Notes: generated from the sequence alone by a model not told the origin. A DNA stretch of 64,000 bases from Kuschelorhynchus macadamiae (GCA_030620095.1 JAUTXW010004693.1:1-64000); one strand, 5' to 3'. Positions 1 to 11,774 are shown, counted from the stretch's first letter. A program made the numbers and translations.

Positions 1-797
1 CATTAGAATCACTGCCGTCAACCTCAAAACTGGCTTAGTTTTTTTTCATATATTTTGTAAAATTGTTCATAAAATAGCTGTCAATAAACTGCTTCAAAAT
101 AATTTTTTAATTTTCTGTACAATAATGGGTGTCAAAAAATATCTAATTTGCAATTAATATTTGAAAAACTACAGAACTCATATTTTTCCAAAATTAACAC
201 ATCAATGTAGTTATAGTAGGGGAGCCAGCACTGGGGCTTTCGGCTATTAGGGTATGCCAAAAGTGGCCGATTGTCTCCGTCTGTCATATTACTTGTACAG
301 GGGGCGTCTTTGTGAAGTACTATACAGGGCGTTTCCTAATTGCGTGCTGATGTTAAAGGGGGTGTTTTTATGTCCTAAAAGTTTTAACTTTTGAGATACA
401 GGATGGTAAAGTTTAAAAAGAAAACTTCGTTCACTGGATCTGATGCTGACTGCCCTTGTAAAATCTGGACTTGTAAATCGTGTACCACTATACTGGGTGG
501 TTCAATAATAGTGGCGGTAGGCAGTAGCCAGTGAACCGTTAATGACAGAACTCAAGAAAAAATATATTTATAGGTAAATCGATCAAGAAAACCGACATAT
601 AGATAGAAGGTTCATTAAGCATAGTTACATTTTTTAATTTTTTATTATCTGAAGTGCGTATAGTCAAAAAGGAGTGCTATATTATTTAAAGAACGACGAG
701 ACACCACTGGTTTAAAGAGATTTCTTGGTCGACCTTCCTAAACCGATTGACTCTGCCCGGTTTTCTTTCGTGTCCCGCACTAACAAGTAGTACAATT
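1..797. other. Intergenic sequence, no gene recognised
   Basis: AT-rich sequence without a convincing reading frame. A tacagggcgt motif near 320 resembles the outer end of Tc1/mariner-type inverted repeats, but I found no partner end, so nothing is called. Confidence 0.4.
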
Positions 798-799
798 TA

Positions 800-2038
800 C
801 GAGGGCCTTTCAACAAAGACTAGGACTAGTACAACCAAAACTTTATTTATTGATCTTAAACAACAATACTTTTATCACGCTCTATATAGTCTCCATGTAA
901 TGCAATAACCTTATCCCAACGGTGCTGCCATTGTTCAAAGGCATGGCGGAAGCCATTCTTTGAGAGCTTCTTCAAAACCGCCTCTAAAGCCTTAACAGCA
1001 TCCAATTTTGTTTGAAATCGTCGTCCTTTGAGGTCTTTTTTTGCTTAAGGAAACAGATAGAAGTCGCATGGGGCTATGTCAGGACTATATGTCACTATAT
1101 TCGCTACGTGAGGGCGAGCGTTATCATGATGAAGTTTCCACTTTCCAATCAGTCGTTTTTTGGGGATGTGATCCTTCATCAACTGGAACAAAACTTGCTT
1201 ATAATAACTGGCAGTTACTGCACTACCATGTGGGACCATGTGCGTATACACCATGCCTTTGTGATCAAAAAATGTTATGACCATAGCTTTAGCGGCAGAT
1301 TTTAGCGCACGAGATTTTTTTGGAGGGGGTTCTCCTTTTTCTACCCACTGCGTACTCTGTTGCTTCAGCTCCGGATCATAACAATACGCCCAAGTTTCAT
1401 CCGCAGTAATAATGGTCTTCCACCATTTTTCACCTTCTGTTCAACGCATTGTTTCCAGTATTCACAAACCGCTACCCTATTCGCTTTTTGATCTGGTGTC
1501 AGTATACGCTGAATGCAGCGAGCACAAACTCTAGAGATGTTTAAATGCTTGTTTAAAAGAGTAAAAAACTTCCAACAGATATTTTAAGAATATTTGAGAG
1601 TTGTCGCATAGTCAGACGTGAATCTGTGCTAATAATTACTGCTCTGGTATTGATGGTTTCCCTAATTAGTGCCATAATAGGAGCACCTAGACCGCCTTGC
1701 AACTCACAACTTTCCCTGCCATTACTAAACTCTATTATGAAAACCATCTTGCCATAGATAATTCCCCAAAAGCCGTATTAATCATCGAAAAAGTTTCCGT
1801 TTCTGATTTTCCAAGACGAACACAAAATTTGATAGGATATGTTTGTTTTTTCCATTCATCCATCACGATTCTTAGAGACGCGGTAACAATGTTAATCATC
1901 AAAATGAAACAAAAATTTCTGACATTTCACAAAATGAAAGAAGCCTACTTGGATGATATTTTCTGATTTTTGGCGGTATGTAGCTCGTTGCACTGGGGCG
2001 TAAAAAAATCAGTCCTAGTCTTTGTTGAAAGCCCCTCG
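800..2038 (-). mobile_element. mariner-family DNA transposon, decayed
   Basis: The element is bounded by near-identical inverted ends: it starts at 800 with gagggcctttcaacaaag after one c, and its right end, read in reverse complement, begins cgaggggctttcaacaaaga. Both ends are flanked by TA (798-799 and 2039-2040), the mariner target duplication. The 1.24-kb length fits a mariner. It carries one broken transposase gene on the minus strand. Boundaries are seen directly; the family call rests on the transposase motifs. Confidence 0.93.
856..1863 (-). pseudogene. mariner transposase pseudogene (D34D-type)
   Basis: Read in minus orientation this encodes the DDD transposase that cuts and pastes mariner elements in the nucleus. 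The start is taken at 1861-1863 (MDEWKKQ), followed by a stop in the HTH region. The middle keeps WVEKGEPPPKKSR, ITFFDHKG and the second catalytic aspartate in HHDNARPH. The third catalytic motif YSPDIAPCDFYLF follows only four residues after NARPHVA, where mariners normally have about twenty-five more, so an internal deletion has removed the spacer. The C-terminus (KALEAVLKKL, QWQHRWDKV) continues in another frame to a stop at 856-858. Several frameshifts and stops make it non-functional. Confidence 0.9.
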
Positions 2039-2040
2039 TA

Positions 2041-2395
2041 TAATAAACAGTATTTAGAATTGACATCTCCTCCAAATGTAAACAATCCGGCAAAATGTAC
2101 ATTCAATATTAACGTTATAACCAACAATAAATAATAGTTTGTTAAAATAATATGCGGATTTCAAAATTAATTTATTATTTATTAATTCATTAATTAATCA
2201 TCTTTGATACATATCTCAGAGTGTGTAGCCGGCTTAATGTATTTCGTTTTGGTTAGCTACCACTGCTACCAGGTTTCCAGGTTACTAAGGACGTTTAATC
2301 AATTGTTAGATATCAACAAACTGACATTTCGACATATTTATTTGTCATTAATTGCTTTTATATGTGCGTATTTTCCGTGATTTTTCGTTATTACG
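2041..2395. other. Flank between mariner and Crypton-like gene
   Basis: AT-rich sequence with no coding signal. It may hold the upstream region of the recombinase gene that starts at 2396, but no promoter motif can be defended. Confidence 0.3.
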
Positions 2396-3307
2396 ATGAA
2401 TTTAAGTGAATTTGACAATCTGGCCATGCAAGACGGGGTTCCAGAATATATTATGAACGCAGCAACAGAAGTAGATTTGGATTTGCTTCTAGAGAAATCC
2501 AAAGTCGGATACATTCAGGAATACGAAAAGTTATGAAACGGTGCGCCAACAAGAAAATCAACAACAGTAAAGAAGACGTGCTTCTAGTTTACTTTTAAGA
2601 ATTTTCAACCTTCTACAATGTGGTCCAAGTACTCAAAAACGTTGATATTAGCAGGCATTTTAAATTGATTGCTTATTTAAAAAAGAAAATGGTGGGTGCC
2701 AAAAAAGTCTAAAATTTTAAACCTCAAACTTGTTTAAGCATTGCGCCTGACGACCAATTGGAATCGCTGGTGCCTGCAGGCGTGAAGAATTAACTCATCT
2801 GTTGTGTGAAAACGTAGTCGAACAAGAAGATTTGTTTCTGGTGAAAATACCAGATAGCAAGACTCAACAAAGTAGAAGCTTTGTTATAACTGAAGAAAAA
2901 ATCTTAATTTAATCAAGAAGTACATGTCTCTACGCCCAAAAGTACCCCAGATCAAAGATAAATGTATTACTTAAACTGTTGGCACTAATAAGTTTGGTAA
3001 GATGCCATTGGACGTGGCTGCTTTTTTGAGACTTCCAAATCCAGAGACCTTTACTGGACACTGTTATTGACGCTCTTCGGCTACTATGTTGACCGACTCT
3101 GGAGTGGATATTACTAATTTGAAACGACTCGGGGGATAGCAATTGACAAAAGTTGCAGAATCATATGTGAACGAATCCATGGAAAATTCGCAAATTCTAT
3201 GTTCTACAGGAGAAAATTCCATGGAAAATTCGCCTCCGCCTTCGCCCATGCCTTCTACAAGTCCTGGTATGAAATTGATCGTATTACTGACAACAATGGA
3301 TCAGTGA
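2396..3307 (+). pseudogene. Crypton-like tyrosine recombinase pseudogene
   Basis: Degraded gene for a phage-integrase-type tyrosine recombinase of the kind carried by Crypton transposons. From the ATG at 2396, 46 codons are open, with the conserved LLLEKSKVGYIQEYEKL segment of the N-terminal SAM-like domain. Frameshifts follow, then HFKLIAYLKKK. The catalytic half is recognisable: first arginine in GIAGACRREELTHL (about 2755-2800), a KIPDSKTQQSRSF strand, KKYMSLRPK, then the HxxR box as TGHCYRRSSATML (about 3055-3090), and the tyrosine nucleophile in VAESYVNES. A TAG replaces the tryptophan expected in LKRLGGW. All catalytic positions are visible although the frame is broken. No terminal repeats are seen, as expected for Cryptons. 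A second copy of the family lies at 13306-16275. Confidence 0.85.
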
Positions 3308-3742
3308 ATCACCACCAATATGGCAAGTTAAGAAGAAAAAGCGCCAACATTATTGTGATAAACAGTTTATATCATCTGCTGATGATGCTAACTTAGTTAG
3401 CGAAACGCGCGTCCAGAACGTAACAAGTTGTGGTGTAGTGTGGTTAGAACTCTTGTATTTCGATCTATCTTCCACCTCAGGTTCCTGTGTTAGGACTTAT
3501 TATCTTATTGATCATATACATATAATTTAAGATTCGTCATAAACGTAAAGGTAGGACCTATTATTACATTTATACAGAAAGACAGTATGTAAAATGTTAT
3601 ATAATCATATAACACAATATAATATAATATAACAAGCTTATAAATATATATAAAAGGGAACGACACATGCAAAAAAAAAAGAGAAATGGAAAGAAAGGAA
3701 ACGATACACACAAAAAAAAAGAAAGGAAGTAATGAGAGGTTT

Positions 3743-5979
3743 TTACGAATTTGGTTTTAGGTAGTCCTTAAGGGTGTAGAATGTGCCTTCATTCAGGAAC
3801 GCTATTAGTCTTCTCCTAAATCCTTCTGCTGATGTCTCTCGTTTTATTTCCTCCGGTGTGTCTAAAGTCTGTTAAATATTTTGACGCATGCATAATATGG
3901 TGATTTTTCAAACATTGTTGTTGTATGTTTAGAGTAGACCAGGTCATTTGCATTTCTTGCGTGGCAGTTGTGGTTGCCTCTATTTTCTCTGAACTTACCC
4001 CTGCTCTTGAGTACATAGGTTGAGCATAAAAGGTTAAAAATGGATGCAACCGTCAAGATCTTGCATTTTTTAAATGTATCTCTGCATGTTTCCATTCGTT
4101 TTAGACAAAATATTAGTCTCAGCAACCGTTTCTGAGCTATAAAGACCCTGTTTATGTTAACTGCCTGTCCCTAAAGTATGATGTTATAGCTCAGATGTGT
4201 GTATGCTAGGACATAGTAGGTTGTTATAAGGGTACACTTTGTTTTAGCTTTAGGACTGCAAAATAAGCCTGGCTGAGTTTCGTGCAGACATGTCTAGTTG
4301 GGGTTCCCAAGAACTTTGTAGAAGACTCCGCATGATCGAGCTGAATTTTTGGTTTTGTTCTGTAGAAGTGAGTGTGTTTAGAATTAGCTGGTTTGAGAAG
4401 TACCAATTATTCATTCTATCACAGAACTCATGAATTTTCTCGAGAGCCATCGCCTTGTCTGTTGTGGATATAGCAACTGTTGTGTCGTATTCTGATGAGG
4501 TGCAGTCGTCCACTCTAACAATTAGTTTTCTTTCAGATAGAAATGACATTATCAGTGACAGGGTGTTGCCTGTTATACCAATAGCATATAGTTTTTCCTC
4601 CACGAATTTCAATTTCAAAGTGTCAAAGGCTCTGGATGGATCAAAGAACATGCCAACTACAGTGTTCGTTTTTTGTTACAGGCCACAGGTACATGGAGTT
4701 TAGCTGTGGTTCAGCAACAGTGGAACTTAATGAGATAAGGTTTGTGAATTGTTCCCGAACTTTTATCTCCGCGATTGTTGCAAAGTATTTGCCAACCACA
4801 TCTTGTTTATCATTTGTCTTAACATCATCGATGACTAATTGAATTGGATTTTTTGTCGGTTTTTGTTTATTTCTGTGTTCACTATGTCCCATATTTCTTA
4901 AGCTTTGTTCTTGGATGTTTCAATCTTGGTTTTATTAAACTGTATTTTTGTGTCGTTGATTAGTTTTTTTATATTTTCTTTTCTCGATAATGTTGCCATT
5001 TTTCTACGGTATTTATTTGCTTCGCTAAACTATAGGTGTCTTTTAGTAAATGTTTTTGGGTAGTTATTTTATTCGTAAACCACTAAGGCCGTGATATGGA
5101 GTGAGTGAGTATTCTTTCTGGGCAGGTCTGATTGAAGTGCCATAGGAAAGTTTGTATGAAGTTGTTAAAGCAGTCGTTTATATTTCTCGCTGTATAGCAC
5201 CATGACTTCTTTTGTAGTCCATAATTTAGGTTGTTTATATTGTTTTCAGACAGTAAGCGTATTGCTATAGGTTTATTTTTTATAGGTAACATTTCTACTG
5301 GGTATTTAATAACAAGTGCTTGCAGGAAGTGATCGGATATATGTTCTTCGATGGATTTGCGTTCTATCAGTGATTGTGATTTGTTTTTATTGGTCGCCGT
5401 GTAGTCTATTGAGGAAATTGAGGTGCCCACTGTGGATGTAAAAATTCTTGTTGGTACGTCGCAGTGATCTGTTAAACAGAAGGAATCAAACAGGTCCTTC
5501 AGTACTTTGAAATTCTGTTCATGTTTTTTAAGACTATTGATGTTTAGGTCTCCACATAGTACAATATTTTTACATATTTTGGAAACATATACAAGGAGGT
5601 CCGTTGCTTGTTGGATGAAAATGTCTAGACATCCCATGGGTGGTCTGTATATTGTAATTATTACAGCTGTTATCTGTACAGCACAACATTCTATTTGCAG
5701 TTCAATGCTGAAATGTATTGCTTTTTCCAGGGCCTTAGTTGTTACTCCTGCTTGTTTGTATATTGCGACTCCACCGTGTTTTTTTCTACAGAAATGGGTT
5801 ATTAAGTTATAGTTTGGGATAATCATATACTCTATTCCTCCATTTGATCCCCATGTTTCTGAGAGACATAGGATCTGTGGTTTATGTTCTTTGGTGAGTA
5901 GTTCTATGTGGTTCAATTTGTTTCCCAAATTTTGGATGTATAGGTGGAGTATTTTTGTTGTCGGCCATATTTTATTCAT
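3743..5979 (-). pseudogene. Non-LTR ORF2: APE endonuclease and reverse transcriptase, broken
   Basis: The first 298 codons (5979-5083) form a complete apurinic-type endonuclease domain that would nick target DNA: the glutamate box CLSETWG, GGVAIY, TIYRPP, CGDLNIN, SSIDY and the terminal SDH are all present. Downstream the frame breaks. The reverse transcriptase survives only in part: DPSRAFDTLKLKFVEEKL (about 4640) is a palm motif, but the YADD strand is cut down to YDTTVAIS, showing an internal deletion. The C-terminus (ILTVASIFNL, YACVKIFNRL, FRRRLIAFLNEGTFYTL) reads to a stop near 3743. The intact endonuclease next to a gutted polymerase shows the copy is dead. Confidence 0.85.
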
Positions 5980-6216
5980 GTTTCGATCTGTAGCTGCCCG
6001 AGGCGAGGGTATAAAAAATTATATGTTTCTGTTTCTGTCGTACTTGTAGGAGAGCAGATGTGGGTGTCGCTGAGGTTGTGGGTGTTGTGTTACGGTAGTG
6101 TTACTTTTTTGGTTGGTGTCTGAGTTGCTTGGCAGTGCTTTGACTTGGTTGTTGGTTTCGTTTGTTGTTTTGGTACTGTTTCGTAAGTAGTAGTGGTATA
6201 TATAATTTATTAGCGG

Positions 6217-6815
6217 TCATGTACCCTTGTAGGTGAGGTCGCCGCCCTTCTGCACTTGGTATGGGTGTATGATTTTGTTGCAGTCTATGTAGTTTGCTAG
6301 GCTACCATCTTCTATCGCATTCAAGATATTTTGGTTTTGTCTATTGATGAAATCGTTTACTACTAGCCTACCCGGCACAAAGGGTGCTCCAACAAGTATT
6401 AGATTTGTGTTTTTTGATTCGTCGATGATTCCTTTTATATACGTCCTCTCGATATTTGTACCCCTTTTTGCGTTTCCGGTTGGTATAAAAATTATCTTGT
6501 AGTCGTTCTTGGTAAAACTTTTTGACATTTTTTGGTGTTTATCCGTCATGTCTTAACTTTTACTACAGTTTGGGTCGAAATAGTTGTTTGTAATTTCTTT
6601 TATCAATTTCCCATAGTTAATAGCCATTTGTTCCACTCATTACTAGTACTTGGTGTTTTTTTACTCTTGTTCAAGTTCTGCTGTCGTTTAATGCTTTTTG
6701 TATTTCTCTGCTTCTATCCGTGTTATTGCGTCTTCCAATTCATTATTTTCTTTTTGGATTTCCTTAATTTGGTTGCTGATAGTATCATTTATGTCATTTA
6801 ATTCTCTAAGTTTTG
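6217..6815 (-). pseudogene. Non-LTR ORF1 remnant with coiled coil
   Basis: Upstream of ORF2 in the same orientation. The distal part (6815-6700) reads as a heptad-rich coiled coil (LNDINDTISNQIKEIQKEN), as in ORF1 proteins that package element RNA. After a break, 110 codons from 6549 (IIFIPTGNAKRG, NLILVGAPFVPGR, LANYIDCNKIIHP) look like the second half of an SGNH/esterase-like ORF1 domain. The assignment comes from position and weak similarity to CR1-type ORF1 proteins. It could instead be an unrelated ORF1 type. Confidence 0.55.
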
Positions 6816-6851
6816 AGTTTAATAAATTTAATAAATAAACTATTTATTGGA

Positions 6852-7985
6852 TTGACTTTTAGTCAGAAATCAAGGGCCATAAGGAGACGAAATCGTTACA
6901 TTTTGTTAAAAATCCAATGGCGACCTAGTGACTTCTTAAAAAATTAAAATAATTAAAATTAAAAAACAACTTATCCAATTTAACTCAAATTTCGCAAAAA
7001 AAATCAAGTATTACGTAGAAATCAACTGGTAAAATCTTCGTACGAATCCAAGATGGCAAAACAAAATGGCGGGCTAGCTAAACGTTAAAAAAATATTAAA
7101 AAACTATTTATCCAATTGACCTGAAATTTTACACAAAAATCAAGTATGACGTAAAAATAAACCGATAAAATTTTGGCACTAATCCAAGATGGCGAAACAA
7201 AATGGCGGCTTAGAAAAATTTTAAAAAATCATTGAAAAAGATACTTAATAGATTGATTTCAAATTTTGCGCACGAATTAAGTGTGATATAGAGATGGAGT
7301 GGTAAAATTGTGGTATGAAGTCATGATGGCGGAACAAAATGGCTACCAAATAAAATGTTTGTAACCGTGAAAAGATTCCTCTTCAGTTTTTTACATAGCT
7401 TCAAGTTTTATCATTTTAGGTTGCAAAAAAAAAGGGTTTTCTCAATTCCTTTCGGTCTGTCTGTCGGTCAGTTTGTGGCATAGCTAAAAAACTACTTACC
7501 CGATTGACTTCAAATTTTGGTCAAAAATTGAAGGTCTTTTGGGGATGACTTGGTAACATTTTGGTAAATATCCAATATGGCGGGACAAAATGGCGACCTG
7601 GTGAAATGTTAAAACAATTATCACTGAAAAACAGATTATCCAATTTTTTTCCAATTTGTACAAAAATCAAGTGTTACATAAAATGAACTGGCAACATTTT
7701 GGTATGAATCCAAAATATTAAAAGAATCAGCCTAAAATTTAATTTCAAATTTCGTGCAAGCATTAAAGATGATATAGCAAAATTGTGGCACCAATTCAAA
7801 AAGGCGCCACAAATAAAATGTTTAAAAAATTAACGTAAAATGAATTTCTTATTCAGTTTTTCACAAAAATTAAATATTATATAGGAAATAAATTGGGTAA
7901 CACTTCACTATTCTTAATAAGAGGAAGATTAAGATAACGAAGGAAGTTCCGGGTAAAGGAAGTTTACCGATTTTTTTACTGTGCG
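6852..7985 (+). repeat. Dispersed repeat with internal ~120-145 bp subunits (ATGGCGG type)
   Basis: At least five degenerate subunits follow one another, each with a block like ttgacttcaaattttg, then a ggtcat-type segment, then atccaagatggcgaaacaaa and a tggcggcctagtgaaatgtt-type segment. A cggtctgtctgtcggtcag stretch lies at about 7449. The right end carries a hairpin, GGTAAA (7952-7957) with TTTACC (7963-7968), followed by a T run. Related copies lie at 19360-20400, 30390-30524, 39050-39830 and 61850-62135. No coding frame spans it. Confidence 0.75.
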
Positions 7986-9280
7986 ATTGTCATTTGTTTA
8001 TTCTTTCAGCAGATCTTGTCCATTCAGATAAAACTCTAAAATTACTGTATTTATTATTTTGTCTATGTCTTGAAATAAAATTTTTATAACCCGTTCAAAA
8101 TATAAACAGAAACCCTGTATGTTGTAATTTGTTTCATAATTTGTGAACAAATATGATAGATCCTCCACGTGAGCACGTTTAAGTAGAACTATAGATATAC
8201 CCAACAGCTAACCTATCCACATATGCTAATCAGAAAAATTATTATTTATAAGGGAACTGTTTGTTTAAATAACCGGTGACGTCAGTAATCATCTCGATTC
8301 ACGCCCGAGGCGGCGAACCACTCTCGTGTTGATTTCAAAATATTGCAGCGTTTCACTAGAAATTAAGACACACATTTCAAATTTGTAAAAGTATTACAGT
8401 CTCGACCATTACATACAAACGATAATATAATTACTAGTCTGATACTCGCGTAGTTCTAAATGGGAAACGTACCTTTATTACAAAGTCAAGGATTTATTAT
8501 ATGGCACTAATAACACGACAGCGCTTCCTAGCGTTACGTTTTTTAGACTTATCAAGTGATTGTCAATTCGTGATACATCGACGACATAATCTTGTTAGTT
8601 GCCGGTTTTGTGTGTTTGTGATGTTTTTGTGATTGGATTAACTCATTTATTTGGCCGTGGTAAGTAAGAAATCCTTGCATATACTGCTGTGACTGGTGAC
8701 GTAAGACGTTTGACTAACGCAGGGTGTCAGGGGCGCCCGCATACTTTTCATATTTTTGGTACGGATGAAGTCATACTGACACTCGTTATTTGTTACATTT
8801 TGTTTGTTACGCATGTATTTTTTTATAACTGTAATGTTAAACATTTTTTAAGTTTTATTATAGATTTAATTATATATATTTGAATAATTTATTTGACTTT
8901 TGTCATGTTTTGTAGCAAGCACATGGTATGTGGTTTACTTATATCCTATTAGGTGGGGCACCGAAAACAAAAGCAAAACTAGGAATATTTGGTATTTCTA
9001 CTATTGTTGTCAAGGAATATTTGGAGTATTCGCTCTGTTAAAATATAAGTCGTTAGTAAAACCTGATCTCAATCCCATGGATTTATTTGTTTAATTAGAT
9101 TTATTATTTTTCATTATTAGTGCGAATATATTTATTTTGATTTGTTTTTGGAAATTTATCTATAAATTGTGTTTTTGTCATAAAGTTATTTAGAAAGCAT
9201 TATGATAAAATAGCCGATTAATCATGTCAGTTGATTTTCCGTTTGAGAATATTTTCCTTGGTTATTTTTGTTACCAATTG
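7986..9280. other. No gene recognised
   Basis: AT-rich sequence with a few short open frames of no recognisable family (for example around 8650-8880). A slightly more GC-rich patch lies near 8280-8340. I see no splice-site pattern or motif that would support a host exon. Confidence 0.35.
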
Positions 9281-9389
9281 TACAGGTGTTCTCAAAATTG
9301 AGTAATTTATTTTGACAGGTTGTAAAACTCGTATAAACAAGTTAATTTACAAAAAATCACTTATATAAAAGTTGCAAAATAAAGAAATT

Positions 9390-11636
9390 CACAGGCCAAC
9401 ACACATTTTGGTGCCTGCGATTTTTTAACTGTTCCTGGGTAATTTTTGGATGCAGAATGTAAAAAAGTTCTAGTTCAGATCTAGTTTTTTGATTTTTTTT
9501 TAAATTGTATATATTTTACGTTATAACTGTTGTAATATATAATATTACGATTGCCAGTTAAAAAAACAAAGACACATGGATTTAAGTATTTATTGCAAAA
9601 ACTTAATTTACATAATTACATTAGTCACTAATCACATAAAAATTTTCTTCTAGAAAGTCGTACTTTCTAGAATGGAGTTTATTAGGGCAGTCTCGCTGAA
9701 GGCTCCAGCAGTAGTCCGCCATCATGTGACTATCCCATCGTCCTTGATAACGATCTTCAATAGTTTTAATATCCTGATGGAATCTTTCCCCCTGTTCTTC
9801 ACTACAATCACCTAAGTTTTCTGGAAAACGATCTAGGTGGCTGTGGAGGTAATTTCTACGTAATTCTCTGCTTTAGGATTGCCAAGAAAATTTTGTACTA
9901 CTTGAACAAATGAACACCAAGCGTTAGATTCAGTCTCGTTCATTGATGTGGTGAATTGTGGATCTTTAACAAGTTGCCTTATTTGAGGACCATCAAATAT
10001 ACCAGCTTTTAGTTTTTCCGTGCTAATGCCAGGAAATTTACGTGACAAATGCCCAAAACAATTTCCATCTCGATTTAAAGCCTTCACAAATTGCTTCATT
10101 AGGCCTAGTTTGATATGCAAGGGCGGAAGTAAGATTTTTTCTCTTGAAACCAAAAGTTCGTTGATTACGTTTTGTTTTTCTTGAATCATGACATCTCTTG
10201 AAGGCCAATTTTTGTTAACCCATTGCTCATTTTTAGCTCTGCTGTACCAAAGGCACAAAAAACAAGGATATTTTGTATAACCACTCTGCTGTCCAAGGAG
10301 GAAGTTTTTAAATCAACACAAATTGCCGACTGACGTTCTTCGTATTTAATTTTTCTCAAAACTAATGCAATTGTTTCATATTCTTCCTTCATGGTAGTAG
10401 AATGACCAATAGGAATCGAGCCATATTTGTTACCGTTATGTAAAAGAACACATTTTAAACTACGTTTTGAACTGTGAATAAAAAGGCGCCAAGCATCTGG
10501 AATGTATTCAGACAAACCCATTCTTTCTAAGAGCCCTTTTATATTGTTACAGAATACCAAGTCATTTTCCTGAGCGAAAAAAGGCAGCAGATCCTTATCT
10601 CTTTTACGATAAAATTTAATATTAGTACCTGGACAAAGCAGATTTTTTTCTTTTAATCTGGATGCAAGTAATTCAGCGGATTCCTTTGAGAGATTCAGGT
10701 CTCCTATAAGATCGTTTAGTTCTTCTTGATTGAAACACTGCGGAGTTGCTAAATCTGCTTCAAATTCGCCGTCGTTTTCTGACTGAGTTCTTTGAACTTC
10801 GTCAGACGTTGATGTTTCTGTATCATCTTCTGTCAGTTCGGGTAGACTGCTGAATGATGGAACGGGTATTTCTTCCGAATGCGCTACAGGCCTTCTTGCA
10901 GAATCTAGATCGCGGTTCTCTCCAAACCATTGGTACACCAAACTTTAGGCGCTTCCTCTTTCCAGTTGTCCACTGTCGCAAATGTTCAACACATGTTTTA
11001 CATATGAAATGTGGGGCACAAGATCTATCTTGTTCTCCTAAATGAACGCCAAAATAGGCAATATAAGCTCTTTTCACAAAGTCAGAAATCGTTTTTCTGC
11101 TCTCTTTCAAAGTGTATTCACTACACACATAACAAAAAACATCGGGATGATTTACACAGGAACGTCTGCTTGTGGATAACATTGTCTCGGTTTAGTGTCT
11201 TAATACTACAAAACGACCAAAATACACAAAATGATAGCATAACCTAACTTGGGAAAACTCAGTAAGATACTAAATCGAGTACAGCCAAGCAGGTATAGAA
11301 GGATCGGGTCATAGGCAGTTACAGGTATAAAAGTAATTAAGAGCAGTATATTGAGTAGTTCCTAGTATGGGAACATTGGGTCAGGGACAATTCCAGGTAT
11401 CCATTTGGTTAATTAGATTCTGGGAAATTTCTATTTTGACGATTAAGTACATATTTATCTCTTTATTTGTTGTACTTTATCAGAAAAAAATATTAATTAA
11501 CCTGTAACTTGTATCTCAAAAACTAGAGCTGATAGAAAAAATCTAGTGGCATTTTTGGAATCAGCACATTAAAAACATTTAAAATCAGATGTTAGATTTC
11601 CGGCACCAACTTTTGTTTTTATTTTGTTACCCTGTG
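9390..11636 (-). mobile_element. Inserted element carrying the DEQGERFHQD-family gene (family unassigned)
   Basis: This segment splits the left inverted repeat of the surrounding DD41D-like element, so it arrived as a discrete insertion. Its ends are imperfectly inverted: the left begins cacaggccaaca and the right, in reverse complement, cacagggtaaca; a ttggtgcc block follows 13-22 bp further in on both sides. Flanks share only tt (9388-9389 and 11637-11638), so the duplication length is uncertain and ends are good to about 10 bp. It holds one gene, read leftward, with an AATAAA signal (minus strand) near 9585. CAC-type ends with a short duplication recall CMC-group elements, but that is inference. 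Confidence 0.65.
9621..11182 (-). pseudogene. DEQGERFHQD-family gene, putative transposase, frameshifted
   Basis: One gene broken into four frames. Codons from 11182 give a Cys/His-rich N-terminus (NHPDVFCYVCSEYTL, CAPHFICKTCVEHLRQW, KFGVPMVWREP) that looks like a zinc-binding module. A frame break with apparent loss of about 40 codons leads into AHSEEIPVPSF and an acidic stretch. Next come FNQEELNDLIGDLNLSK, RLFIHSSKRSLKCVLLHNGN, PIGHSTTMKEEYE and SAICVDLK. After another shift: YTKYPCFLCLW, NVINELLV, LPPLHIKLGLMKQFVKAL, KLKAGIFDGPQIR, FLGNPKAENYVE. A last shift gives HSHLDRFPENLGD, EEQGERFHQDIKTIEDRYQG and MMADYCW to a stop at 9621. I know this as a recurrent metazoan family of no settled function. 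Its conserved acidic residues could form a DDE/D centre, but that is a guess. A C-terminal copy lies at 63040-63375. Confidence 0.75.
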
Positions 11637-11774
11637 TTATAGATACTTAAAATTTTAAAAAAATTATCACATGCCTGATTATATGTTGTGTGTTGAAAAA
11701 TAAAGAAGTTATTAACATTTCAAAAATTTAAATTTTTATTATCGTCAAATAAAGTCATTTAATCAAAAATCATT

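Larger units (their letters stand above)
3505..6840 (-). mobile_element. Non-LTR retrotransposon (APE class, CR1/jockey-like)
   Basis: Minus-strand non-LTR element with an ORF1 remnant (6217-6815), an APE endonuclease, a deleted reverse transcriptase and a typical C-terminus. The 3' end lies in the A/T-rich stretch around 3505-3740. The 5' end is uncertain because a different repeat family begins near 6850. No target-site duplication was found. The clade call rests on gene order and the SGNH-like ORF1 and is tentative. Confidence 0.8.

Noticed and set aside
5507..5812. 101-codon plus-strand frame
   Set aside because: Lies antisense within the APE endonuclease domain, which has clear motifs on the minus strand.
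6852..7985. Spaced repeats considered as a CRISPR array
   Set aside because: Subunits are 120-145 bp, diverged and without uniform short repeats or spacers; the genome is eukaryotic.
8280..8900. Possible host exon near a GC-rich patch
   Set aside because: No conserved motif, no convincing start or splice sites, and frames are short.
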